The notes: generated from the letters alone by a model not told the origin. A stretch of DNA of 64,000 nucleotides from Dendrophyllia cribrosa (GCA_024195265.1 JAJLRJ010000013.1:15011662-15075661), one strand, 5' to 3'; shown: positions 42,266 to 49,950, counted from the first letter of the stretch. Translations and numbers: made by a program.

Positions 42266-43372
42266 ATGAATATTGACAGAATTAAAAAATATGCTGATTC
42301 AGAATATGATAGCTATAAAATTGTCAAAGCAGTTACTGAATCAAAAAATGAAATAAAAAATAAGGAAGGAGGGCGTGATATTGTAATGAGTGATTATTTT
42401 AAGACATTACGAGAGCCATTGATTGAAAAACAGAAAAAAACAGATGAGAAACAGGATCAACTAATTGAACAACTACGGGGAAATCAATTAGCTTTAACAA
42501 AGGGATTTCAGGATATAATTGAATCGAATAGAGACATAATAACATTACAACATGAGCTACCCCAAATAGATTACCAACCAGAACAAAAATCAAGAGAAGA
42601 TCCAACATATTTGAAGATTGATAACCGATTTAATAAAGATGATAAAATTGTTTTAAACAAAAACAATTTGACAAAGCCCTCACAATTATTATCATTGACT
42701 CCCCAAAAATTATTGGAAGAAAAGAAAAAATCTGCCGAATTAGCAATGGAATTGGGCAGAAATAAAAGGGGCAAGAGTAGAGAAGTTAAGGCGGAATATG
42801 ATAATGAAATAGCCGTTCTTCGAAAATATAGGGATACGATCTCAGACGTATTAAAGTCGTTTGAGTATAGACAAAAAGGTGAGGGTATTCGAATATATAA
42901 ACAGCCAAAAAGAAATGCTTTCAAAATAAATGGTAATCAATATGGTGGCCTTCTTATTGATGTCTCAAAATTGATGAATGAAATGAAGCTGAATGCATAT
43001 CATGGTGGTAAATTGGTTTATGAAGCTGATGCTGATAAATCACTCATAAATATGCTAACTAAAAGATATAATCCCAAAACAAACTACAGTCTGAATGCTG
43101 TAAAGATTTTTAATGATCTTAATATGCTCAGTAATATTGGGCCACACAAATCATCTGGTAAGTCCAGAATGATTGGATCAAGTGTTATGTATTATCAAGA
43201 TCCAAAGCAATTGGCTGATCGCATGAAAATAATAATTGGTTCAATGGCAGCTGGAAACAATAGTCCAGTGTTGCGAAATGACTTATCACAAATCAATGAT
43301 GAATTATTGAAAATAGGGGCTATTGACAGAACAATGCATGAGAAATTATACAATAAATATATAAGCATATAA
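42266..43372 (+). CDS. Conserved Polinton coiled-coil protein, 368 aa
   Basis: The N-terminal 200 residues are Lys/Glu/Gln-rich and predicted coiled coil. The C-terminal 150 residues form a compact domain with QYGGLLIDVSKLMNEMKLNA, DADKSLINMLTKRYNPKT and SGKSRMIGSSVMYYQDP, then AAGNNSPVLRNDLSQINDEL. I recall this C-terminal block from other cnidarian Polintons, next to capsid genes; no function is known to me. It could be a scaffold or terminal/core protein. ATG 42266 follows atattttatata and is chosen over a frame extension 24 codons upstream lacking this motif. Four bases separate its stop from the minor capsid start. Confidence 0.68.
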   Translation: MNIDRIKKYADSEYDSYKIVKAVTESKNEIKNKEGGRDIVMSDYFKTLREPLIEKQKKTDEKQDQLIEQLRGNQLALTKGFQDIIESNRDIITLQHELPQIDYQPEQKSREDPTYLKIDNRFNKDDKIVLNKNNLTKPSQLLSLTPQKLLEEKKKSAELAMELGRNKRGKSREVKAEYDNEIAVLRKYRDTISDVLKSFEYRQKGEGIRIYKQPKRNAFKINGNQYGGLLIDVSKLMNEMKLNAYHGGKLVYEADADKSLINMLTKRYNPKTNYSLNAVKIFNDLNMLSNIGPHKSSGKSRMIGSSVMYYQDPKQLADRMKIIIGSMAAGNNSPVLRNDLSQINDELLKIGAIDRTMHEKLYNKYISI

Positions 43373-43376
43373 TATA

Positions 43377-44138
43377 ATGGATGTAAATAGAGTTTTAGTT
43401 TTCAAATCAATAGATGCTAAAAAACAAAACCAAAATAATAAACCAGGTAATTTCACTACAAAGTTCATTCCTGAATTAATTTTAGATGACAACAAACAAT
43501 ACTATATGGCATTAGATCATCTCAGTATGACTGCAAGTTGGCATAACATACGACCAGAATATTATAACAACCAATTAAAGATCTCAAAAAACAAAGGCAC
43601 TTCTTGGCAAACAATAACATTCCCATCAGGTATTTATGACTATGATGATATAGATCAATATATTCACAATGAAATTGGAAAACTCATGCAAAAGGAGACT
43701 TATGGAATTGATATATTATTTGACCTTACAACATATAAGGTTTTCATAAAGTTGGATGAAAACTATTGGATTGATTTCAAGAATAGCGGAAACTTTGCAG
43801 ATTTACTGGGTTTCGATAAAACAGGGATATTGAAAGTGAGTTCTTATGGACCCCAATTTCCTAATATCAGCAACAGTATTGATAACTTATACATAAGAAC
43901 TTCTCTACTAAGTAATTCAATCGTTTCAGGAAGGTTATCAGACGTGCTTTTTACCTTCTCAACGAATACAAAAACAAGATCTCTACCATTTGAAATACAA
44001 CCAATGAATTATCTTTGGAATAAAATAAATACAAAAGTACTATCTGAAGTTACTTTTTATATCACAGACGACGAAAACAGGGAGGTTGACTTAAATGGAA
44101 TTGATATATCTTTAACCGTTGTGATAAAAGAAGCTTAA
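43377..44138 (+). CDS. Minor capsid (penton-like, single jelly-roll) protein, 253 aa
   Basis: The product is beta-strand rich. It starts MDVNRVLVFKSIDAKKQNQN, has the block WQTITFPSGIYDYDDIDQYI and later SGNFADLLGFDKTGILKVSS, and ends in ISLTVVIKEA. The order of a P-x-G-x-Y-x-Y-x-D-I-x-x-Y-I motif and a LLGF motif is shared with the outer element's gene at 58411-59082, which sits in the equivalent context. Single jelly-roll proteins form the five-fold vertices of Polinton capsids. Start ATG 43377 follows catataatata. The next genes are the membrane-active-like protein and MCP, so this is a structural cluster. Confidence 0.78.
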   Translation: MDVNRVLVFKSIDAKKQNQNNKPGNFTTKFIPELILDDNKQYYMALDHLSMTASWHNIRPEYYNNQLKISKNKGTSWQTITFPSGIYDYDDIDQYIHNEIGKLMQKETYGIDILFDLTTYKVFIKLDENYWIDFKNSGNFADLLGFDKTGILKVSSYGPQFPNISNSIDNLYIRTSLLSNSIVSGRLSDVLFTFSTNTKTRSLPFEIQPMNYLWNKINTKVLSEVTFYITDDENREVDLNGIDISLTVVIKEA

Positions 44139-44160
44139 TTTATATACACTCACTATATAG

Positions 44161-44532
44161 ATGGAACGAAGAGAAAGAGATCCAGATACTGGAGATTACA
44201 TTATTCAAGGTGAAGGAATATTTGATGTTTTCAAAAATGTTGGAAGTAAGATAGCTTCAAAACTTGCAAGCAAAACAGCTAAACAACTTGCTAAAAAGGG
44301 TGCTGAAAAGTTGATAGAAAAGGGGTCGGAAAAAATAGGTGAAAAAACAGGTCAGCTTATTGGTGACAAAATTTACAATAAATTTAGTGATAAAACAAAC
44401 GAGCCAAAAATAACGAATGAAACAAAAGGTGATGAAATAATCAAACTTTTACAAAAAGAAAATGAGCAACAGGCTCAAGATACTGACAAATATCAATATA
44501 TTAAAGATGTTTATAATGATTTACTATTATAA
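44161..44532 (+). CDS. Small amphipathic, protease-processed protein (pVI-like candidate), 123 aa
   Basis: After 14 charged residues comes IIQGEGIFDV, which fits the adenovirus protease site (M/I/L)XGX-G at residues 15-19 (cut after Glu18). A Lys/Ala/Gly amphipathic helix follows (FDVFKNVGSKIASKLASKTA and further), then GEKTGQLIGDKIYNKF. The layout, a short propeptide then an amphipathic helix next to hexon-type genes, matches adenovirus pVI, which links capsid to DNA and lyses endosomes. Homology is inferred by layout and the cleavage site, not sequence identity. It lies between minor and major capsid genes; start follows cactatatag. Confidence 0.6.
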   Translation: MERRERDPDTGDYIIQGEGIFDVFKNVGSKIASKLASKTAKQLAKKGAEKLIEKGSEKIGEKTGQLIGDKIYNKFSDKTNEPKITNETKGDEIIKLLQKENEQQAQDTDKYQYIKDVYNDLLL

Positions 44533-44560
44533 TGATTTTTTATCTAAACTAATAATATAT

Positions 44561-45871
44561 ATGAACGGAAATTTTCGAAGTCCAGAATTTGTTAAAAGAT
44601 ATGAATATGCATATTATGATTTACAAACACCTTTGAATGCTAATATTGGGGCAAATAATCGACAAACAAAAGATAATTACATGTTTGTAATAGATAATAG
44701 CTCAGAGGCTAACCCAATAGACTGGTATAATGCATATATTGAAGTCAATTTCAAGCTTCTTCAGTTAGATCAAGATCAAGATGGAGCTGGTATCGGCGCC
44801 GGAGTGGGAAATGGAAATTTATTTTGTACAACAACAAACGGTAACACCTTCATCAGAGAAATACAAGTTGAATGTAATGGTATAAGTGTATATAACAACA
44901 CAAAAGCCAATGAATCATCGAATGTTCTATCACTTTTAAAATACACTAAAGAATATGCCAATACAGTTGCTAAAGACAATTTCTTTTACTTAGATACTTC
45001 GACTGGAACAGCTGAGCCTAGAACAGTTCAAGCATTGTACAACCAAGGATTCGCGACGCGAAAAATTCTTACAGACGCAGGCAGTGAGAACAAAATATCT
45101 ATCCCATTGAATATATATTCGTATTTTGCTGCATTCAAAAAGAATCTTCATCCAAATATAAAAATGAACATTTTAATCCGATTGGAAAATGATAACAATA
45201 TTATATTTCGTAGCAATGCTGCTCCTGATTCAAAAGTTTTGATGACTAAATTCAGATTATGGTGCCCTAAACTTATTTTCAATGGTAGTGGTATGCGTCA
45301 ATATCTGGAAAACTATCTGAAACCAAAAACTTGGATATACTTGAGAGAGCATTATGAAATAAATCAAACTGCGGCTGTGAGTTCATTTTTCAGAATTAGT
45401 ACAGGTATAAGAAGACCAAGACATGTTTTTCTATGGGTGAATCCAACAGCTTCATATAATAATCAAGAAGCTAATATATTTACATTCAAGACATTCAGTA
45501 TAGGTGCAAATAACAGAGTTTTCAGTAAAGCTCAGCTTGAAATGAATAATAGCATATATTATCCTCAACTTGAATTGTCAGCTAATGAAGAGAGTAGATT
45601 ATACAGAACACTTATGAGCTATAGTTCTGCTTACAATGACTTTCTTAGTGGGTCATTAATTGATAGAAGTAATTTCAGAAATTTGTTTGGAATGATTTAT
45701 TTCGACCTAAGAAATCAAGAGGAAGACACAAAAGATTCTGTTGTATCATTAACTTTCCGATATGAACTCAACGGAGCAAATGCAACTAACTATACTTTGA
45801 ATGCTCTTGTTCTTCATGAAAAAGAGATCGAATTATACACAAGCAGTGGTAAACTACTTATTAAAGCATAA
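44561..45871 (+). CDS. Major capsid protein (double jelly-roll) of the inner Polinton, 436 aa
   Basis: The product opens MNGNFRSPEFVKRYEYAYYD, with long beta-rich segments, MNILIRLENDNNIIFRS and KLIFNGSGMRQYLENYLKPK in the middle. The second half contains RRPRHVFLWVNPTASYNNQE and SSAYNDFLSGSLIDRSNFRN, then a final jelly-roll strand region ending KLLIKA. Length (436) and gene order (minor capsid, pVI-like, MCP, pX-like, protease) match Polinton MCPs. It would form the hexon-like shell. The ATG at 44561 follows aataatatat; frame extensions upstream overlap the previous gene and are rejected. Confidence 0.85.
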   Translation: MNGNFRSPEFVKRYEYAYYDLQTPLNANIGANNRQTKDNYMFVIDNSSEANPIDWYNAYIEVNFKLLQLDQDQDGAGIGAGVGNGNLFCTTTNGNTFIREIQVECNGISVYNNTKANESSNVLSLLKYTKEYANTVAKDNFFYLDTSTGTAEPRTVQALYNQGFATRKILTDAGSENKISIPLNIYSYFAAFKKNLHPNIKMNILIRLENDNNIIFRSNAAPDSKVLMTKFRLWCPKLIFNGSGMRQYLENYLKPKTWIYLREHYEINQTAAVSSFFRISTGIRRPRHVFLWVNPTASYNNQEANIFTFKTFSIGANNRVFSKAQLEMNNSIYYPQLELSANEESRLYRTLMSYSSAYNDFLSGSLIDRSNFRNLFGMIYFDLRNQEEDTKDSVVSLTFRYELNGANATNYTLNALVLHEKEIELYTSSGKLLIKA

Positions 45872-45960
45872 ATTAATTATGTTGTTACAATATTTATAGT
45901 TTTTCAATTAAACATGTTTTGTAATTATCAAAATTATATAACATATATTATATACAAAAT

Positions 45961-46797
45961 ATGACAACTTATTATGAATATGGTGTGAAATTATCTCAAG
46001 GACAAAAACAAAAATTAGCAAAAGCATATGAAACAAATTCACCAATAACAATTCGATTAGCTAAAAATGAGTTGATGGGAAGCGATGGACTGAATTTAAC
46101 TAAAACACAGATAAATAAAATCAAAAAAGCGATAAAAAATGGAGTTGGTGTAGATATCAAGATTTCAAAAACACAGATTAGAAAATCAGTTAAATATGGC
46201 GGTTCTTTATGGTCTAGTTTAATTTCACTTGGAACAAAAATGCTTCCAATGGCCACCAAATTAGCATCAAAAGCGGTACCAGCTTTAGCTACAGGAGCTT
46301 TATCTGCTCTCGGATCTTTGGGAATTGATAAAATTTTTGGAAAAGGTATTCAATCTGGTGGTTTCTTAATACCAGATTCAAAAATACAGCAATTGATTAA
46401 GTATAAACACCTTTTAACTAAAAAACAAAAACAAGACATTTTAGCTGCTATTCAAAATGGAGGACAAGTATTCATTCAACCATCACAAAAACAAAGAGGT
46501 GGTTTTTTGGGGACGATCCTAGCATCTATTGGTATTCCAATGTTGTTGAATGCATTAACAGGAAAGGGTTTAAGTATACCAAAAAAGAAAGCATCTGGAT
46601 TAACAGTTTCACCTAAACCTGGAATGATGATGCCTTATTATCCACCACCATTTTATGGAAACTGGCCCTCAAATACTATAGGTATGGGAGCAAAAAAAAA
46701 AGTCAAAACAAAAACAAAAAAGGGAGAGGGCCTATTACTAGGCAAAAACAGTCCTTTTACAAAGTTAGGAATACCAATTCTAGGAGATATCCTGTAA
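45961..46797 (+). CDS. pX/pVI-like minor virion protein with Gly-Gly motifs, 278 aa; possible frameshift donor for the protease
   Basis: The first 80 residues carry the motif series KLSQGQKQKLAKAYETNSPI, TKTQINKIKKAIKNGVGVDI and KISKTQIRKSVKYGG, all known to me from cnidarian Polintons. A small-residue hydrophobic region follows (LPMATKLASKAVPALATGAL), then GGFL/GG repeats, LTGKG (199-203, fits a viral protease site LXGX-G), a proline-rich PYYPPPFYGNWP and a basic KKKVKTKTKKGEG end. It probably binds DNA and membranes inside the virion. The basic end is encoded by A-rich sequence including an A10 run, where ribosomes could slip into the protease frame. ATG 45961 is 10-15 bp after atatattatata. 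Confidence 0.68.
   Translation: MTTYYEYGVKLSQGQKQKLAKAYETNSPITIRLAKNELMGSDGLNLTKTQINKIKKAIKNGVGVDIKISKTQIRKSVKYGGSLWSSLISLGTKMLPMATKLASKAVPALATGALSALGSLGIDKIFGKGIQSGGFLIPDSKIQQLIKYKHLLTKKQKQDILAAIQNGGQVFIQPSQKQRGGFLGTILASIGIPMLLNALTGKGLSIPKKKASGLTVSPKPGMMMPYYPPPFYGNWPSNTIGMGAKKKVKTKTKKGEGLLLGKNSPFTKLGIPILGDIL
46692..46722 (+). promoter_or_regulatory. Candidate -1 ribosomal frameshift site (A10 run plus A AAA AAA)
   Basis: In the frame of the upstream gene the sequence reads gca aaa aaa aaa gtc (A10 at 46692-46701) and then aca aaa aaa gga (46714-46725). Both give A AAA AAA heptamers in the phase needed for tandem -1 slippage. The -1 frame is open from 46621 through the protease to 47258. No strong downstream hairpin is obvious. 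Confidence 0.5.
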
Positions 46798-46799
46798 AA

Positions 46800-47258
46800 C
46801 CAAAGTTCAGAGATATTCCTCTTTCAAATATTGATTTATTAAAATGGATTAAATATTTAAAAATAACCAATTTTAATGGTATTTATTCGAGGGATAGTTT
46901 GGATCATATCCACAAAATAGGATCTTGTATCATTAATCTTGATGATAAAATAGGTCCTGGTACACATTGGGTAGCACATTATAATAATATGAATGATAAG
47001 ACTATATATTACTTTGATAGTTTTTCGTTACCTCCACCACAGAACTTGGTTGATTATGCTAAAAAATTGAAATTGAAGTATATATACAATTATGGTTATC
47101 CTATCCAGGATATCAAATCAGTTAGATGTGGATATTATTGTTTATATTTTTTGGATAACATTTATAAAAAATCATTTTATGATTGTATAAAAGTATTCAA
47201 ATTAAATAACCAACAGTATAATGAACGATTTATTGAAAACTATTTCAAAAATATCTAA
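46800..47258 (+). CDS. Adenain-like cysteine protease (C5-type) of the inner Polinton; no ATG, -1 frame of upstream gene
   Basis: This is a virion maturation protease. The domain starts near FRDIPLSNIDLLKWIKYLK. The catalytic His is in GPGTHWVAHY, the Asp/Glu position in YYFDSFSLPPP, the oxyanion Gln in YPIQDIKS, and the Cys in RCGYYCLYFLDN, all in the right order. The frame is open upstream to 46621 but contains no ATG before the catalytic His: the first ATG comes after it (NNMNDK). The ORF lies in the -1 frame of the pX/pVI-like gene, which stops at 46797. So the protein is probably made by frameshifting or splicing, or the gene has lost a base in an A run. Its likely substrates carry (M/I/L)XGX-G sites, seen in the 44161 and 45961 products. 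Confidence 0.82.
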   Translation, partial: PKFRDIPLSNIDLLKWIKYLKITNFNGIYSRDSLDHIHKIGSCIINLDDKIGPGTHWVAHYNNMNDKTIYYFDSFSLPPPQNLVDYAKKLKLKYIYNYGYPIQDIKSVRCGYYCLYFLDNIYKKSFYDCIKVFKLNNQQYNERFIENYFKNI

Positions 47259-47271
47259 TTATATTATATAA

Positions 47272-47436
47272 ATGGTAAAAAGTTATTGTGTAAAACAGAA
47301 GAAGCAAACAGAATCTGTACCAGGTACTGAAAAATATGTTAAAACTAAAAATAATCGTCTTATGTTAAAATCTCAATGTAGTGAATGTGGGGCTACTAAG
47401 ACACGTTTTGTATCCAATAAAAAAAAATTAAACTAA
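47272..47436 (+). CDS. Tiny basic zinc-ribbon-like protein, 54 aa
   Basis: The product begins MVKSYCVKQKKQTESVPGTE and ends with the pattern KTKNNRLMLKSQCSECGATKTRF plus a Lys/Asn-rich tail. This corresponds to the YCVKCK...CPVCG zinc ribbon (DUF5679-type) found in large DNA viruses and Polintons. Here the first Cys pair is C-V-K-Q instead of C-x-x-C, so one zinc ligand is missing, while the second pair (CSEC) is intact. Highly basic, so probably a DNA-binding core protein. ATG follows attatattatataa. It is too short for many gene finders. Confidence 0.65.
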   Translation: MVKSYCVKQKKQTESVPGTEKYVKTKNNRLMLKSQCSECGATKTRFVSNKKKLN

Positions 47437-47450
47437 ATAGCCAGTCAGAG

Positions 47451-48059
47451 ATGGCTGGCGGATTTTTAGATATAGAAGGTAGTCACAGTCTTGGTGAAAT
47501 TGCTCTTAAATCTGGTATAAAAGGTCTCTATAATTTAGGCAGAATCGGAGCATCAAAAGCTATTAAATCTAATTTTGTAAAACGAAAGATTAAAGGAATG
47601 GCTGATAAATATTTGGATCAAGCGCTTGACAGTTTAACTTCAGACATTAGTAAGAAACTAGATCCATTAAATAAAGGTAGTGGAATTGACATTCATAAAA
47701 TGATTGGTATGTTACCTAAGCCAAAAGGGGGATGGACACCAGGTAGTTACAAATACATGGGCCCATATAACCCATTAGATGAACAGTTAGAATATGATAA
47801 GGATACTGGTGAGGTAACAAAATGGTATGTTCAACCTTACAATAAAGTGGATGAAATATCAGCTCATCACGATATTTGCTACGATATGGGTAGAAACAAG
47901 GGAGATTGTGATAAGAAAATGGTTAAATCATTAGACGAAATACCTTACGGTGAGATGCCTAAATGGGGTCAGACTGCTAGATTCTTAATTAATACCAAAC
48001 AAAAACTAGGTCTCGGTATTAAACAAAAAAGGAAGCCAAAAAACGGAAAGCGGCGTTGA
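47451..48059 (+). CDS. Phospholipase A2-like virion protein, 202 aa; possible frameshift donor for the integrase
   Basis: The N-terminal 80 residues are helical and basic (GEIALKSGIKGLYNLGRIGA, with a predicted amphipathic start). Residues 95-175 form a PLA2-like domain: calcium-loop-like YMGPYN (102-107), then the catalytic His-Asp of HHDICYDMG (His140, Asp141), and a KNKGDCDKKMVKSL helix. Parvoviruses use such domains to escape endosomes; a role in entry here is inferred. The C-terminus is basic (KLGLGIKQKRKPKNGKRR). Its last codons contain A AAA AAC in frame, ending 13 nt before the TGA, and overlap the integrase frame. Confidence 0.72.
   Translation: MAGGFLDIEGSHSLGEIALKSGIKGLYNLGRIGASKAIKSNFVKRKIKGMADKYLDQALDSLTSDISKKLDPLNKGSGIDIHKMIGMLPKPKGGWTPGSYKYMGPYNPLDEQLEYDKDTGEVTKWYVQPYNKVDEISAHHDICYDMGRNKGDCDKKMVKSLDEIPYGEMPKWGQTARFLINTKQKLGLGIKQKRKPKNGKRR
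48038..48044 (+). promoter_or_regulatory. Candidate canonical -1 frameshift heptamer A AAA AAC
   Basis: In the PLA2-like gene frame the codons are cca aaa aac gga, so the heptamer A AAA AAC has the exact X XXY YYZ phase. A -1 slip continues as cgg aaa gcg gcg ttg into the integrase frame. The zero-frame TGA is at 48057-48059. A modest stem, gttgag (48055-48060) with ctcaac (48075-48080), starts 10 nt downstream, a normal spacing. Confidence 0.6.
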
Positions 48060-49003
48060 GTAAAAATGATTGGGCTCAACAATTAGCCGATGAATTACAT
48101 AAGCCAATCAAACGAAAATTTAAAACAAGAAGAGTTATTGTTAATGGAATAGATGATATTTGGAGCGCTGACCTTGTAGAAATGCAGAAGTTTTCAAAAT
48201 GGAATAAAGGATATAGATATTTATTAAATATCATTGATGTGTTTTCGAAATTTGCTTGGAGCATTCCCATTAAAAATAAAACAGGTATTACAATCACTGA
48301 ATCATTTGATGATGTTATTAAAAAATCCAAACGGAAACCTAAATTTATTTGGGTAGACCAAGGATCTGAATTCTATAATAAAACTTTCAAAGACTGGCTA
48401 AAGAAAAATAATATTGAGATGTATTCTACTTTCAATGAAGGTAAAGCTGTTGTTATTGAGAGATTTAACAGAACATTAAAATCTAAAATGTGGAAACAAT
48501 TTACAGCTCAAAATACAACACAATATTTAGACATGTTACCAAAACTATTAAATGAATACAACAGTACAAAGCATTCAAGCATTGAAATGAAACCTATTGA
48601 AGCATCTATGAAAAAGAATGAAGGAACTGTTTATTTCAATCTATATGATATGGAACTATTATCATATAAACCAAAATTTAAAGTTGGTGATAAAGTTCGA
48701 ATATCTAAATATAAGAGAAAAACATTTGACAAAGGATACACTCCAAACTGGACAGAGGAGATATTCATAGTTGATAAAATTCAATACACAAATCCAATCA
48801 CTTATAAATTAAAGGATCTCAATGATGAACTAATAGAAGGATCTTTCTACCAACCTGAATTATTAAAAGCTAAACAGGATGTTTTCCGTATTGATAAGGT
48901 CATCAAACGAGATTATAAAAAGAAACAAGCATTAGTTTCTTGGTCTGGTTATCCAAAAGAGTTTGATTCATGGGTACCTCTGAGTGATGTTAAAAATATC
49001 TAA
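48038..49003 (+). CDS. Retrovirus-like integrase with C-terminal chromodomain; no ATG, -1 frame of the PLA2-like gene
   Basis: DDE core: Asp in IWSADLVEM, Asp in IWVDQGSEF, Glu in VVIERFNRTLK. The region before it (KNDWAQQLADELHKPIKR) is the typical Polinton integrase start. The SH3-like part has KFKVGDKVRISKYKRKTF, and the last 40 residues form a chromodomain (FRIDKVIKRDYKKKQALVSW, then GYPKEFDSWVP) that would steer insertion to marked chromatin. The frame is open only from 48023 (after an in-frame TAA); its first ATG (EMQKF) comes after the first catalytic Asp, so starting there would abolish activity. A -1 frameshift at 48038-48044 would fuse it to the PLA2-like protein; a spliced start is the alternative. 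Confidence 0.85.
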   Translation, partial: KKRKAALSKNDWAQQLADELHKPIKRKFKTRRVIVNGIDDIWSADLVEMQKFSKWNKGYRYLLNIIDVFSKFAWSIPIKNKTGITITESFDDVIKKSKRKPKFIWVDQGSEFYNKTFKDWLKKNNIEMYSTFNEGKAVVIERFNRTLKSKMWKQFTAQNTTQYLDMLPKLLNEYNSTKHSSIEMKPIEASMKKNEGTVYFNLYDMELLSYKPKFKVGDKVRISKYKRKTFDKGYTPNWTEEIFIVDKIQYTNPITYKLKDLNDELIEGSFYQPELLKAKQDVFRIDKVIKRDYKKKQALVSWSGYPKEFDSWVPLSDVKNI

Positions 49004-49017
49004 CGTTTATATATATC

Positions 49018-49404
49018 ATGAGTGGCATTGAGAAATATATCAAAAAAATAAATTTTCAAATTCATGAATGTGAAGATGAAAAAGACAATCTTCATGATAA
49101 AATATATGATAATGAGCGTAGATTGGATCTGTTACAATATAAAAAGAAATTATTGAAACTTTATCATAAAAAAATACATGAAATGGATGAAGATATAACA
49201 TTGAAACAGTTATTGAATATTATCTGCAATGAGATAGAAAACAATAGATACGATGATGAATGTAATGTGTTGAAACAAACCAAAGTTGATAATGTCAAAT
49301 ATCTCAAACATGAAAATAATATTTTTACACCTGTGATTACAACAAGTAATGCAAATTTCGAGAGATTGAGAGACATTCATTTGATTAATGAGACTTGGCT
49401 TTAA
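49018..49404 (+). CDS. Coiled-coil protein of unknown function, 128 aa
   Basis: I do not recognise a family. Residues 1-60 are strongly heptad-like and charged (HECEDEKDNLHDKIYDNERR and LQYKKKLLKLYHKKIHEMDE). A short Cys/His-containing centre and a less charged C-terminal end with ...NFERLRDIHLINETWL follow. It could oligomerise as a core or scaffold protein. ATG 49018 follows tttatatatatc, 12 bp after the integrase stop, so it may share its control with the structural cluster. Confidence 0.6.
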   Translation: MSGIEKYIKKINFQIHECEDEKDNLHDKIYDNERRLDLLQYKKKLLKLYHKKIHEMDEDITLKQLLNIICNEIENNRYDDECNVLKQTKVDNVKYLKHENNIFTPVITTSNANFERLRDIHLINETWL

Positions 49405-49610
49405 AAAAGGTTTAAAAAGATGTTACTATTTACAAGTATCCCAGAAATTTCTGAGATATTTATATCTTTGCATTCGCTATTCATTGGTAGCCAAAAATAT
49501 ATAATTGTTTCTGGCTATTACGCAATAATGCAAAATATATAATTCTTGACCAATATTATCCGCACTATTATGAAACTATTTAAAATAATATCTATAGTAT
49601 AGTATTATAT
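49405..49610. other. Intergenic control region before the AT-hook gene
   Basis: 206 bp, strongly AT-rich, with no frame worth reporting. It contains a repeated tatataatt-type block (aaaatatataattgtttctg and aaaatatataattcttgacc) and, near its end, the actatttaaaataatatcta element shared with the PolB upstream region. Confidence 0.5.
49573..49596 (+). promoter_or_regulatory. Early-type promoter candidate before the AT-hook gene
   Basis: The sequence aaactatttaaaataatatc is followed by tatag and an attatat stretch directly before ATG 49611. A near copy precedes PolB (49951-49973). The VLTF3-like gene has a related ttttaaaaatattatctcat about 25-40 bp upstream. Confidence 0.5.
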
Positions 49611-49871
49611 ATGGAAAATCAAAATGTTAAGAGAGGACGCGGTAGACCAAAAGTTTTCACAACAGAAGAACTAAAAAAACATAAAACCTTATGTATGTTA
49701 AATAAAGAGTGGTATTGTAATGTTTGTAAAAATGATAAAAATTATACACTTGCAGGGAAATGGTGTCACTTGAAAACAAAAAAGCATATGAAGAATGTAA
49801 ATGTCAACAATATAATGCAACGAATCATCAACATAACACAAAAAAATAATCCAAATTACGCACAAAATTAA
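49611..49871 (+). CDS. AT-hook plus C2H2 zinc-finger DNA-binding protein, 86 aa
   Basis: The product starts MENQNVKRGRGRPKVFTTEE, where RGRGRPK is an AT-hook core (GRP between basic residues) that binds AT-rich minor grooves. Residues 36-60 form a finger: CNVCKNDKNYTLAGKWCHLK, then KKHMKN, i.e. C-x2-C...H-x5-H. Small size and position before PolB suggest a regulator or replication accessory. The element itself is AT-rich, so it could coat or mark its own DNA. ATG 49611 follows attatat. Confidence 0.75.
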   Translation: MENQNVKRGRGRPKVFTTEELKKHKTLCMLNKEWYCNVCKNDKNYTLAGKWCHLKTKKHMKNVNVNNIMQRIINITQKNNPNYAQN

Positions 49872-49950
49872 TTCTTTTCATAGTTATAGTTCGAAGGATC
49901 CATGATTGGATTATTTGAATTCTCGACTATATTTAAACGCACATTTGTAA

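Noticed and set aside
48023..48060. Integrase starting at the TTG codon at 48056
   Set aside because: Non-ATG starts at TTG are rare in eukaryotes, and the frame is open upstream with typical integrase residues, so fusion or splicing is more likely.
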